From Sphingobacteriales bacterium (GTDB taxonomy: Bacteria > Bacteroidota > Bacteroidia > Chitinophagales > Chitinophagaceae): DNA of 64,000 bases. The stretch lies in NCBI GenBank assembly GCA_003963365.1, contig RXJG01000005.1, positions 1-64,000 on the forward strand, written 5' to 3'. Numbering within the stretch: position 1 is the first letter of the stretch; the number at the start of each line of letters is the position of its first letter. Of this stretch, positions 47,893 to 55,637 are shown one piece after another. A program made the position numbers and the translations under genes. The notes under the pieces are model-generated. The model was not told the origin of the DNA and did no database searches. It was given only the letters and a program-made list of their open reading frames with translations.

Positions 47893-48589
47893 AAAAATAT
47901 TCCATCATCTTCTGAAACAAACTGTCTTTTCCCGGTTCGTTACTGATGATGATTTTATTGTTACTGAATTTTTTTATGGCTTTTGCTGTCGTGTTGCCGA
48001 TGGCAAACAAAACAGTTGATTCCTTCACTTTGTTATTGCTAAAAAAACTTTCTACCGCACTCGGACTAAAAAACAAAATGCCGTGATATTGTTTCTCAAC
48101 TTTGTGTGGCACGGCAACCGTTTCATACACCACTATTTCATTGACTTCAATATCATTGTTCCGTAAAATATCCGGCAGTTCGTCCCTGCGCTGGTCTCCA
48201 CAAAAGAAAATTACTTCTTCATCGTATCCTTCTTCTACAATTAATTCTGCCAGTTCAGCGGCAGAGTTAGCGGTACCGGCGATTGAATGTTCACCAAAGT
48301 ATTTTTTAGCCAGTTTTTGTGTGGTGTTGCCGATACTGTAGATTCTCCAGTCGGGTTGTTGTTCCTGTAACTCATCGGCCACTGCCTCTACCGCATTCAT
48401 GCTGGTAAATACTACAGCTGCTGAGTGGAGCAATGCGTTTTCAATTTCCTGCTGTACTTCTATAGTATGAATAGCTTCTGTTTCGATGAATGATATTACG
48501 TCTGTTTCAATATTCAATTGCTTCGCTTCTTCAATCAGCGATTCATCTATTGGCCGGGTGGATAATATGGAAATTTTATTTTGTTGCAT
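47888..48589 (-). CDS. hemD: uroporphyrinogen-III synthase
   Basis: 233 residues from MQQNKISILSTRPIDESLIE; the first ATG after the in-frame TTG at 48604. The enzyme closes and inverts ring D of hydroxymethylbilane. The family is poorly conserved, so the call relies on two-domain pattern (AVVFTSMNAVEAVADELQ; GILFFSPSAVESFFSNNKV, then FAIGNTTAKAIKKF) and its place after hemC, whose last 14 bases it overlaps. Confidence 0.9.
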   Translation of the reverse strand: MQQNKISILSTRPIDESLIEEAKQLNIETDVISFIETEAIHTIEVQQEIENALLHSAAVVFTSMNAVEAVADELQEQQPDWRIYSIGNTTQKLAKKYFGEHSIAGTANSAAELAELIVEEGYDEEVIFFCGDQRRDELPDILRNNDIEVNEIVVYETVAVPHKVEKQYHGILFFSPSAVESFFSNNKVKESTVLFAIGNTTAKAIKKFSNNKIIISNEPGKDSLFQKMMEYFS

Positions 48590-49526
48590 TACGGATTTTC
48601 TCAACTATTTTCTTTTCATCTCTTTCCAATAATTGATTGGCAGCATATATACCAAGGTCGTGAGCCTTTGATTTTTCAACTGTAACGCCAATATCAGCCT
48701 TTTCCTTTCCATCAGGTGAAACTATATTTCCAATAAAATGGATTTGTTTATTTTTTACTTCAGCTAATGCACTTATGGGTGTTGAACAACCACCCAATAA
48801 TGTTCTTAAGAAATCTCTTTCTATTTTTGTGCATAAGGCAGTGTCTGCATCATTAAAATTATCGCATGCATCCAAACAATAGTTATCATCTTCTCTGCAA
48901 ACAACCATAATGGCTCCCTGAGCAGGTGCTGGTAACATCCAATCTAATTCAATGGAATTTTCAGGACGAAGATTTATTCTTTCCAAACCGGCTGCTGCAA
49001 AAATGGCCCCGCTCCAGTTACTTTCTTCCACTTTTCTCAATCTTGTATTTACATTCCCTCTTAAATTTTCAATAGTATGATCAGGGTAACGATTCAACCA
49101 CTGTGCTTTTCTTCTTATACTACTAGTGGCAATGGTGAATGGTGAATGGTGAATAGTAAAAAATTCATCGGTAGAATTAACATTGACTATTGACCATTGA
49201 CTATTCACCACAAACAAATCTTTATAAGAAGCTCTTTTCAAAATAGCACTCTGCACAATTCCCTTTGGCAACTGCGTAGGCACATCCTTCATGGAATGCA
49301 CCGCAATATCAATCTTATCATTCAGCAAAGCAATATCAAGGCTTCTTGTAAACACACCCTGCACTCCCATTTCGTATAAGGGTGTTTTTAAATCAATATC
49401 ACCTTCGCTTTTGATATAAACGAGTTCTGATTGATAACCATGTTCAGCCAATAACTCTTTCACCCGTGTAGCCTGCCACACGGCCAGTTGACTTTCCCTG
49501 GTTCCAATCCTGATTATTTTCTTCAT
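48576..49526 (-). CDS. hemC: hydroxymethylbilane synthase with an in-frame repeat insertion
   Basis: 316 residues. HemC polymerises four porphobilinogens. Conserved: RIGTRESQLAVWQATRVKEL, VHSMKDVPTQLPKGI, ATSSIRRKAQWLNRYPDH, LRGNVNTRLRKVE and the cofactor-binding cysteine in LLGGCSTPISALA. Residues 107-133 (VNSQWSIVNVNSTDEFFTIH and the following HSPFTIA) are encoded by a complete heptad hairpin. They replace a surface loop and make it about 10 residues longer than in E. coli HemC. The frame remains open, so the enzyme should still be made. Gap of 3 bases after hemA. Confidence 0.96.
   Translation of the reverse strand: MKKIIRIGTRESQLAVWQATRVKELLAEHGYQSELVYIKSEGDIDLKTPLYEMGVQGVFTRSLDIALLNDKIDIAVHSMKDVPTQLPKGIVQSAILKRASYKDLFVVNSQWSIVNVNSTDEFFTIHHSPFTIATSSIRRKAQWLNRYPDHTIENLRGNVNTRLRKVEESNWSGAIFAAAGLERINLRPENSIELDWMLPAPAQGAIMVVCREDDNYCLDACDNFNDADTALCTKIERDFLRTLLGGCSTPISALAEVKNKQIHFIGNIVSPDGKEKADIGVTVEKSKAHDLGIYAANQLLERDEKKIVEKIRNATK
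49128..49211. repeat. heptad hairpin inside the hemC coding sequence
   Basis: Left arm (49130-49165) has CAATG GTGAATG GTGAATG GTGAATA; the right arm (49179-49211), on the other strand, has GTGAATA GTCAATG GTCAATA GTCAATG. It is the same family as the intergenic copies at 46722 and 47830, but its length keeps the hemC frame. Confidence 0.85.
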
Positions 49527-49529
49527 GAA

Positions 49530-50765
49530 TTATTTAGTTCCCGTAGCAATGTACTCATTAATGGCTTCAATATAATAGCAGCCCTGCTGATTTTGTTCCC
49601 GCATTTTCACTGCCATGCCATTAATAACTTTTTGAATTTTTACTTTATCTTTTTGAACGGGATTAGAAGTAGTCCTGGAAGAATAACTGATGTATAAATT
49701 ACAGTTATGAATTTGTTCGAGTTTCGTTTTCACCGCTTTCAGCACCGGAACATGACGGCGCATTTCATGCCACTCCACAAACTCATCCATGTGTTTGGCG
49801 ATGATTGCTTTAGCCTTAGGCACTTCAGCCTGGCGTTTTTGCAGTGTTTCATCTTTTATTTTAGAAAGCTCATCTACATTCACCAGAGTTACATTCGGCA
49901 ACAGTTGAGCTGCCATCTCTACATTATGCGGAATAGATAAATCGATGATGAGTTTATTACCGGCATTGGCTACATGTGATTGTAAAATCACCGGTTCATT
50001 GGCATTGGTAGCCACTAAAATAATATCTGATTGCTGTATTTGGTCTGTGAGTGATTCGGTTGGTGCTGACTGTAACCCTAATTCATCAGCCAGCGAAACT
50101 GCTTTCTCATCGGTACGGTTAACAAGGGTAATATTTTTGGTACCAAGATAATCCACAAGGTTCTTACAAGTATTGCGGCCAATCTTTCCGGTACCTACCA
50201 GCAATATTTTTTTATCGCTGATGTTGCTGATATTTTCTTTGATATATTGAACCGCAGCAAAAGAAACAGAAACCGTACCGCCACTCAACTCCGTAGTGGT
50301 TTTAATTTCTTTAGATGATTGCAGCACATCGTTAATCATTCTTTCGAGATAAGCGCCGATGCAGTTGTTTTCTTTAGAAAATTTTACTGCCTGTTTTATC
50401 TGGCCTAATATTTCATAATCACCTAAAATCTGTGAGTCCAAACCCGCCGCCACATTGAATAAATGTTCAATCGCTTCTTTACCTTGTTTAATATAAGCCA
50501 TCTCTAAAAAAGATGCTAACGAACCTTCTGTCTGGCTGCATAACAATTCGCAAAGCACCTGTGCATTTTCAGCAAAACCATAAATCTCGGTGCGGTTACA
50601 AGTGGATAAAATAAAAAGTTCCTTTACATTTAAACCGGGAGAAAGAGATAATATGGTATTGTACTGTTCATTATTGATGGCATATAAACCTCTTATAGCC
50701 GCATCACTTTTTTTGTAGTTGATACCGGCGATAAAAAAGTTTGATATATCTCTTTGTCTGTGCAT
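49530..50765 (-). CDS. hemA: glutamyl-tRNA reductase
   Basis: 411 residues from MHRQRDISNFFIAGINYKKS. HemA reduces glutamyl-tRNA to glutamate-1-semialdehyde, the committed step of C5 haem synthesis. The catalytic cysteine lies in LSTCNRTEIYG; GDYEILGQIKQAVKFSKENN and the NADPH-binding ILLVGTGKIGRNTCKNL follow, then a C-terminal dimerisation helix. The N-terminal extension to 50792 is rejected because it would overlap the promoter. It heads the minus-strand haem operon. Confidence 0.96.
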   Translation of the reverse strand: MHRQRDISNFFIAGINYKKSDAAIRGLYAINNEQYNTILSLSPGLNVKELFILSTCNRTEIYGFAENAQVLCELLCSQTEGSLASFLEMAYIKQGKEAIEHLFNVAAGLDSQILGDYEILGQIKQAVKFSKENNCIGAYLERMINDVLQSSKEIKTTTELSGGTVSVSFAAVQYIKENISNISDKKILLVGTGKIGRNTCKNLVDYLGTKNITLVNRTDEKAVSLADELGLQSAPTESLTDQIQQSDIILVATNANEPVILQSHVANAGNKLIIDLSIPHNVEMAAQLLPNVTLVNVDELSKIKDETLQKRQAEVPKAKAIIAKHMDEFVEWHEMRRHVPVLKAVKTKLEQIHNCNLYISYSSRTTSNPVQKDKVKIQKVINGMAVKMREQNQQGCYYIEAINEYIATGTK

Positions 50766-50789
50766 GGCGCTATTAAAACAATAACTATG

Positions 50790-50797
50790 CAAAAATA
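50790..50797 (-). promoter_or_regulatory. -7 promoter element of the haem operon
   Basis: On the minus strand TATTTTTG is an exact TAnnTTTG match, 24 bases before the hemA ATG. Confidence 0.65.
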
Positions 50798-50991
50798 GTT
50801 TCAGGCCCTAAGTTGAGCTAATTTTACTGTCATTGCAATGTCATTTGTACTGAATGATTCTTATCAATCAACGAAGTGAGGAAAATCACCGATGAACTGC
50901 GAAACTAACCGATATTAGTTATAGTAATTTTTCATTGGCGATTGTGACAATTTCGTGACCAATAATGAACGATTTTACGAGTTACGGGTTA

Positions 50992-50999
50992 TAGTTTTG
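50992..50999 (+). promoter_or_regulatory. -7 promoter element of hemH
   Basis: TAGTTTTG is an exact TAnnTTTG match 14 bases before the hemH ATG. The divergent region to hemA also holds GTGACAATTTCGTGACC at 50944, a short direct repeat of GTGAC that could be an operator. Confidence 0.65.
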
Positions 51000-51013
51000 C
51001 AAACATTTCAATT

Positions 51014-52045
51014 ATGGCAAATAAGAAGGGTATTATATTGATGAACCTCGGCTCACCCGATTCAACGGAAGTAAAAGATGTGCGTCGTTACCTTAATGAA
51101 TTTTTAATGGATGAACGGGTGATTGACATGTCTTACCTCGGCAGGCTATTACTGGTGAAAGGAATTATTGTTCCTTTCAGGGCTCCCAAGAGTGCACATG
51201 CATACAGTACTATCTGGTGGAAAGAAGGTTCTCCGTTAATTGAACTCACCAAACAATTACAAAAAGCAGTACAGCAGCAGGTGGATGCTCCTGTTACGAT
51301 TGCTATGCGTTACGGTAATCCAACTCCTAAAGTTGCGTATGAAGAATTGCTAAGTAAAGTAAATGACCTGGAAGAAGTAATATTATTTCCTTTGTATCCT
51401 CATTATGCCATGAGCAGCTATGAAACGGCTGTCGAGTATATGAAGGAAGTACATGCAAAGGAAAAATATAATTTCAAACTCACCACCATCAAGCCTTACT
51501 ATAATAACCCGGATTATATTAATGCCATGGTGGAGAATATGGAACCATTTCTTGAAAAAGAATATGATCATATTTTATTCAGCTATCATGGTGTTCCCGG
51601 AAGACATATAAAGAAGAGCGATATAACCGGATACCATTGTTTGCAGAAAGAAAATTGTTGCGAAGTGCCTTCACCTGCACATGACTTTTGTTATCGTCAT
51701 CAGTGTTTTACCACTACCAAATTGATAACTGAAAAATTAAACATCCCGGCAAACAAATTCAGTATATCTTTTCAATCCCGGTTGGGAAAAGGCTGGTTAG
51801 AACCATTTACAGATATTCGGCTGGAGCAAATGCCCAAAGAAGGAATTAAAAAATTGCTGATCATCTGCCCTGCATTTGTAAGTGATTGTTTAGAAACATT
51901 AGAAGAAATTGCTGAGAGAGGAAAAGAAACATTCATTGAAGCAGGCGGGGAAGAATATACGATGATCCCCTGTTTGAATGTACATCCATTATGGGTAGCG
52001 TCTGTTTCAAAATGGTTAAAGCAGTCAATGGTCAATGGTGAGTAG
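51014..52045 (+). CDS. hemH: ferrochelatase
   Basis: 343 residues. HemH inserts ferrous iron into protoporphyrin IX. Start MANKKGIILMNLGSPDSTEV; the catalytic histidine is in ILFSYHGVPGRHIKKSD; FSISFQSRLGKGWLEPFTD and the conserved acidic stretch DCLETLEEIAERGKE follow. The last residues (QSMVNGE) are encoded by the arm of a heptad hairpin, so the natural C-terminus has been replaced or extended by repeat DNA. Divergent from hemA. Confidence 0.97.
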   Translation: MANKKGIILMNLGSPDSTEVKDVRRYLNEFLMDERVIDMSYLGRLLLVKGIIVPFRAPKSAHAYSTIWWKEGSPLIELTKQLQKAVQQQVDAPVTIAMRYGNPTPKVAYEELLSKVNDLEEVILFPLYPHYAMSSYETAVEYMKEVHAKEKYNFKLTTIKPYYNNPDYINAMVENMEPFLEKEYDHILFSYHGVPGRHIKKSDITGYHCLQKENCCEVPSPAHDFCYRHQCFTTTKLITEKLNIPANKFSISFQSRLGKGWLEPFTDIRLEQMPKEGIKKLLIICPAFVSDCLETLEEIAERGKETFIEAGGEEYTMIPCLNVHPLWVASVSKWLKQSMVNGE

Positions 52046-52500
52046 TCAATGAAGAAGAGCCGCATCCTGAAATAATTGTAAATTCATAAAGTTTTAACCA
52101 TTAAAAATTATTTTATGTTTTTGCAATTAAACCATCAAAAATTGGATGTGTACAAATATTCAAGAGTTTTTGTATTGGAGTGTTATAAGCTGAGTAATAT
52201 TTTGCCGACAGAGGAGAGATATGGAATGATTACGCAAATCAGAAGAGCGGCAGTTTCTGTATACTTAAATATTGCTGAAGGAGCATCCAGAAAATCGGAA
52301 GTTGAAAGAAAAAGATATTATGAAATAGCCCGTGGTTCAGTAATTGAAATTGATGCGGCTCTTGATTTGGCTAAAGACTTAAACTATTTAACAAATTATG
52401 ATTTAACAACATTGGCTGATTCTATGGTCAGCAGTTTTAAAACACTAAGTGGATTAATCAACTAGTTGTTTATTGACCATTGGCTATTCACCATTCACAA
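52021..52500 (+). mobile_element. hairpin-bounded four-helix-bundle element between hemH and hemJ
   Basis: The left arm (52023-52051) has units GTCAATG GTCAATG GTGAGTA GTCAATG; the right arm (52471-52499), on the other strand, has GTGAATG GTGAATA GCCAATG GTCAATA. Between them is one gene for a four-helix-bundle protein, in the same orientation as hemH and hemJ. The arms are the same heptad family as the hairpins in the minus-strand haem operon. Confidence 0.6.
52115..52465 (+). CDS. four-helix-bundle protein (23S rRNA IVS/S23 type)
   Basis: 116 residues, helical throughout. HQKLDVYKYSRVFVLECYKL, ERYGMITQIRRAAVSVYLNI and AEGASRKSEVERKRYYEIAR match the family (LxVWxxA... QLRRAAxSIxxNIAEG). It belongs to a different subgroup from the copy at 44374 and is not a recent duplicate of it. 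The ATG lies 62 bases inside the left hairpin arm. Function unknown. Confidence 0.88.
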   Translation: MFLQLNHQKLDVYKYSRVFVLECYKLSNILPTEERYGMITQIRRAAVSVYLNIAEGASRKSEVERKRYYEIARGSVIEIDAALDLAKDLNYLTNYDLTTLADSMVSSFKTLSGLIN

Positions 52501-52506
52501 TAACCC

Positions 52507-53052
52507 ATGTACTACTACATAAAAGCATTACATATCATCTTTGTTGTAACCTGGTTTGCGGGGTTATTTTATTTTCCCCGTTTGTTTATCTACAATACGG
52601 AAGCGAACGATAAACCGCAAGTAGCCAAAGATGCATTACAACAACAGTTTTCCATTATGATGAAACGCTTATGGTATGGTATCACCTGGCCATCGGCAGT
52701 ATTAACATTAATCTTTGGAATTACAGTAATGATTAATGGCAATTGGACTGAACTTGTTTTTAAACCAGAAGGAAAATGGTTGTTGATTAAGCTGATATTT
52801 GTTGTATTCCTTTATGCCTATCATCTCTCACTTCATAAAATATTCAAACAACAAATCAACGGTATATTCAAATACACATCGCAGCAACTCCGCATCTGGA
52901 ATGAAGTAGCCACCATCTTTTTAATTACTATTGTAATGCTGGCAACGGTAAAACAAAGTATGAGTTTTATATGGGGATTGATCGGACTGATTTTGTTTAT
53001 TGCTTTGCTGATGAGTGCTATAAAGATTTATAAGATAGTTCGCAAAAGTTAA
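52507..53052 (+). CDS. hemJ: HemJ-type protoporphyrinogen IX oxidase
   Basis: 181 residues with four to five membrane helices. The family signature MYYYIKALHIIFVVTWFAGL then FYFPRLFIYN carries the essential histidine, with a second histidine pair in YAYHLSLHKIF and the motif RIWNEVATIFL. HemJ oxidises protoporphyrinogen to protoporphyrin, the substrate of HemH encoded 460 bases upstream. No hemG or hemY is seen in the window, so HemJ fills the gap in the pathway. Downstream of the stop lies a partial GGTTTCT-type heptad tract (53045-53100). Confidence 0.92.
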   Translation: MYYYIKALHIIFVVTWFAGLFYFPRLFIYNTEANDKPQVAKDALQQQFSIMMKRLWYGITWPSAVLTLIFGITVMINGNWTELVFKPEGKWLLIKLIFVVFLYAYHLSLHKIFKQQINGIFKYTSQQLRIWNEVATIFLITIVMLATVKQSMSFIWGLIGLILFIALLMSAIKIYKIVRKS

Positions 53053-53098
53053 TGGTGAGTAGCGGGTAGCAAATCACAAAACCAGAAACCAGCAACCA

Positions 53099-54466
53099 TC
53101 AAATCGCTTTACTAAACATAGGCTTACCGCTCTCGGTCTGGTTGCGGAGTAAGTGCAAATCAAATGCACTGCAGATATTACGAATAAAGTGACGACCTAA
53201 TTCTGTTACCTGTACATGTTCTTCATTCCATTCCACCAATCCATCCGCTGCTAATTTTTCCAACTCAGGAAAACTATATTCTTTCAGTGCCGGTAGATTG
53301 GCTGCATAAAAATTTGTTTTGCCTTCGCAACTGATATTGAGAATGTATTTGCGAAAGGCAACATCTTCCTCATCTAAAAAATATCCACGAAAAACGGCCG
53401 TTTCATTTTTGCTGATGGCTTCGTAATATTTATTAAGCGTTTTGGCATTCTGCGCAAAAGCAGTTCCCGCATCACTGATGCTGGACACACCTAATCCCAA
53501 CAACATACTTGTTTTTTGCGTAGTATAGCCCATAAAGTTGCGGTGCAGCCATCCTTGCTGCCATGCTTTGAACAAATCATCTGTTGGTAATGCAAAATGG
53601 TCCATGCCAATATCAACATAACCATGCTCCGTAAACAATTCTTTACCCAACTGGTATAATTTCATTTTCTCCTCCACAGAAGGTAAATCATTTTCATCAA
53701 ACAAACGCTGACCACGGCTTGTCCATGGCACATGTGCATAGCTGTAAAAAGCAATCCGGTCGGGTTTCAATTCAATGCATTGCAAAATCGTTTTACGTAA
53801 CCGCTCCTGGTTCTGCAGCGGCAAACCATAAATTAAATCATAGTTGACGGAACGGTAACCAATCTCCCTGGCAATAGCTGTAACCCGTTTTACATTTTCA
53901 AGGGGCTGAAGACGGTTGATAATGCGTTGTACTTCCGGGTCATTATCCTGCACACCAAAACTTACTCTTCTGAATCCAAGATTGAACAATGCCTGCAAAT
54001 GTTCTTTGGTGGTATTGTTGGGATGACCTTCAAAACTAAATTCCTTATTGGGATGAACGATTGAATTTTTGAATATAACTTTTAATAAACGGTTTAAGTT
54101 GAGCGGCGAAAAGAAAGTTGGTGTACCACCGCCCAAATGTAATTCACGAATGATAGGCGGCTCACTCATCAGCTTACGGTAAAGGTTCCATTCTTTAATA
54201 ATGGCTTGCAAATATTCTTCTTCCACTGAATGATTAGTGGTTATCTTTTTATTACAACCGCAGTAAGTACATAACGATTCACAAAAAGGAAGATGAATGT
54301 AAATGCTGATGCCGTCTTTATGATTAAACTTATCAAACTGCTGCTGAAATACAGCAACCCATTGCTGGCTGTCGATACCATCCTGCCAAAACGGAACCGT
54401 GGGGTAACTGGTGTACCTCGGCACAGGAACATTGTATTTGTTCAGGAGATTAGTTGGTATCTGCAT
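53099..54466 (-). CDS. hemN: oxygen-independent coproporphyrinogen III oxidase
   Basis: 455 residues; a radical SAM enzyme. The cluster motif CxxxCxxC is in YIHLPFCESLCTYCGCNKKI, the SAM-binding glycines in LHLGGGTPTFFSPLNLNRLL, and substrate/second SAM residues in FGVQDNDPEVQRIINRLQP. The length and the C-terminal HemN domain (YKYILNISCEGK-like) separate it from HemW. It converges on hemJ. Its -7 element sits only 5 bases before the ATG, so the transcript is probably nearly leaderless. Confidence 0.96.
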   Translation of the reverse strand: MQIPTNLLNKYNVPVPRYTSYPTVPFWQDGIDSQQWVAVFQQQFDKFNHKDGISIYIHLPFCESLCTYCGCNKKITTNHSVEEEYLQAIIKEWNLYRKLMSEPPIIRELHLGGGTPTFFSPLNLNRLLKVIFKNSIVHPNKEFSFEGHPNNTTKEHLQALFNLGFRRVSFGVQDNDPEVQRIINRLQPLENVKRVTAIAREIGYRSVNYDLIYGLPLQNQERLRKTILQCIELKPDRIAFYSYAHVPWTSRGQRLFDENDLPSVEEKMKLYQLGKELFTEHGYVDIGMDHFALPTDDLFKAWQQGWLHRNFMGYTTQKTSMLLGLGVSSISDAGTAFAQNAKTLNKYYEAISKNETAVFRGYFLDEEDVAFRKYILNISCEGKTNFYAANLPALKEYSFPELEKLAADGLVEWNEEHVQVTELGRHFIRNICSAFDLHLLRNQTESGKPMFSKAI

Positions 54467-54470
54467 TTTA

Positions 54471-54478
54471 CAAAAGTA
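54471..54478 (-). promoter_or_regulatory. -7 promoter element of hemN
   Basis: TACTTTTG on the minus strand is an exact TAnnTTTG match, 5 bases from the start codon. Confidence 0.5.
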
Positions 54479-54500
54479 TCTTCATCCCCGGTCGTACTGC

Positions 54501-54536
54501 CTGACTTTTGCCCCCAAACAAACTGACTTTTATCAG
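54501..54536. promoter_or_regulatory. possible regulator sites upstream of hemN
   Basis: CTGACTTTT occurs at 54501 and again at 54523, where it forms the inverted repeat ACTGA-N6-TCAGT. A third CTGACTTTT lies at 55581 before the TonB receptor gene. The arrangement resembles Crp/Fnr-type sites, but this is a guess. Confidence 0.35.
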
Positions 54537-54658
54537 TGAATTTTTCATTTCTCCATCGGAAAAACTTTAGTTCCCCATCTCGCAATCCTATTTTCCTTTA
54601 TCGTAAGCCCCCCGATTAAAAAATAGAAGAGTTTTGCTGCTCACTGTTAACAATTCGT

Positions 54659-55471
54659 ATGAAGAAACTTTTAATAATAGCACTTGTTATTTTTATTATA
54701 AACAACAGTCTGCATTCCCAGGACCGTTTTTTTGCATGGACATACAACAGTAATGTTTTGCCAAAAGGTCGAATTGACCTGGAGTTATGGCACACATCAA
54801 GATTCGGACATAAGAGTCAGTTCTATCATGGCCAGGACCAGCGGATGGAATTTGAAATGGGCTTAGGGAAAGGATTACAAACCGCTTTTTATTTTAATAG
54901 TTACCAGGAACGTTTTAGCGAAGGAACAGATGGTACCATTACCAAAAGCGAAATAGGTTTCAGTAACGAGTGGAAATGGAAATTGAGTGATCCTTCCACC
55001 AATAAACTTGGCTTAGCATTATATGGCGAATGGGGAATTAAAGGTGGTGATGAGGCAGAATTAGAAACAAAACTTATACTGGATAAATATATTGGCAAAA
55101 GTTTACTGGCATTTAACGGCATTGCGGAATTTGAAAAAGAGTTTGAATGGAAAAATGGTACCACTATACACGATGGGCTGCAATCTCCTGTTGAGCTGGA
55201 TTTTGCTTATCTCTATAATTTAAAACCCAACCTTGGAATTGGCTTTGAAGTACGTAACCGGAACGATATAGCTAAAGCAAAAGGCTGGGAAAATTCCATT
55301 CTTTATGCCGGGCCAACTATCAACTACCGCACACCCATCTGGTTTGTCATATTTAATTGCCAACCACAAATTGCCAATATTCATAAGACTGCTTATGCCC
55401 CTTATTCAAAAGTGCTGGATCAGCATGAAAGAACAGAATTGAGGATTATTCTGGGTATCAGTTTAAAATAA
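54659..55471 (+). CDS. putative outer-membrane beta-barrel protein (DUF6662-like)
   Basis: 270 residues with a signal peptide (MKKLLIIALVIFIINNSLHS). The mature part alternates short amphipathic strands (RIDLELWHTSRFGHKSQFYH; MEFEMGLGKGLQTAFYFNSY; ELDFAYLYNLKPNLGIGFEV) as in a 12-14 stranded outer-membrane barrel. It precedes a FecA-like receptor on the same strand, with a terminator between them. I recall similar proteins next to receptors in this phylum, but the exact family is uncertain. Confidence 0.7.
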   Translation: MKKLLIIALVIFIINNSLHSQDRFFAWTYNSNVLPKGRIDLELWHTSRFGHKSQFYHGQDQRMEFEMGLGKGLQTAFYFNSYQERFSEGTDGTITKSEIGFSNEWKWKLSDPSTNKLGLALYGEWGIKGGDEAELETKLILDKYIGKSLLAFNGIAEFEKEFEWKNGTTIHDGLQSPVELDFAYLYNLKPNLGIGFEVRNRNDIAKAKGWENSILYAGPTINYRTPIWFVIFNCQPQIANIHKTAYAPYSKVLDQHERTELRIILGISLK

Positions 55472-55510
55472 TTATAAGCAGTTTGCCTGCTAAGGAAAAT
55501 TAATAAAGCA

Positions 55511-55550
55511 AAGCCGGGTTACTTAACCCGGCTTTTCATTTTCTTTTTTC
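55511..55550 (+). terminator. terminator after the outer-membrane protein gene
   Basis: AAGCCGGGTT and AACCCGGCTT form a perfect 10-bp stem with a four-base loop, followed by a T-rich tract. Confidence 0.85.
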
Positions 55551-55637
55551 GTAAATCGTTTTTCTATATCCGTAATTGACCTGACTTTTTTGATAAGAAA
55601 TTCGCACCCGGAAGTTAACCAATTAAAGTATAGTAAA

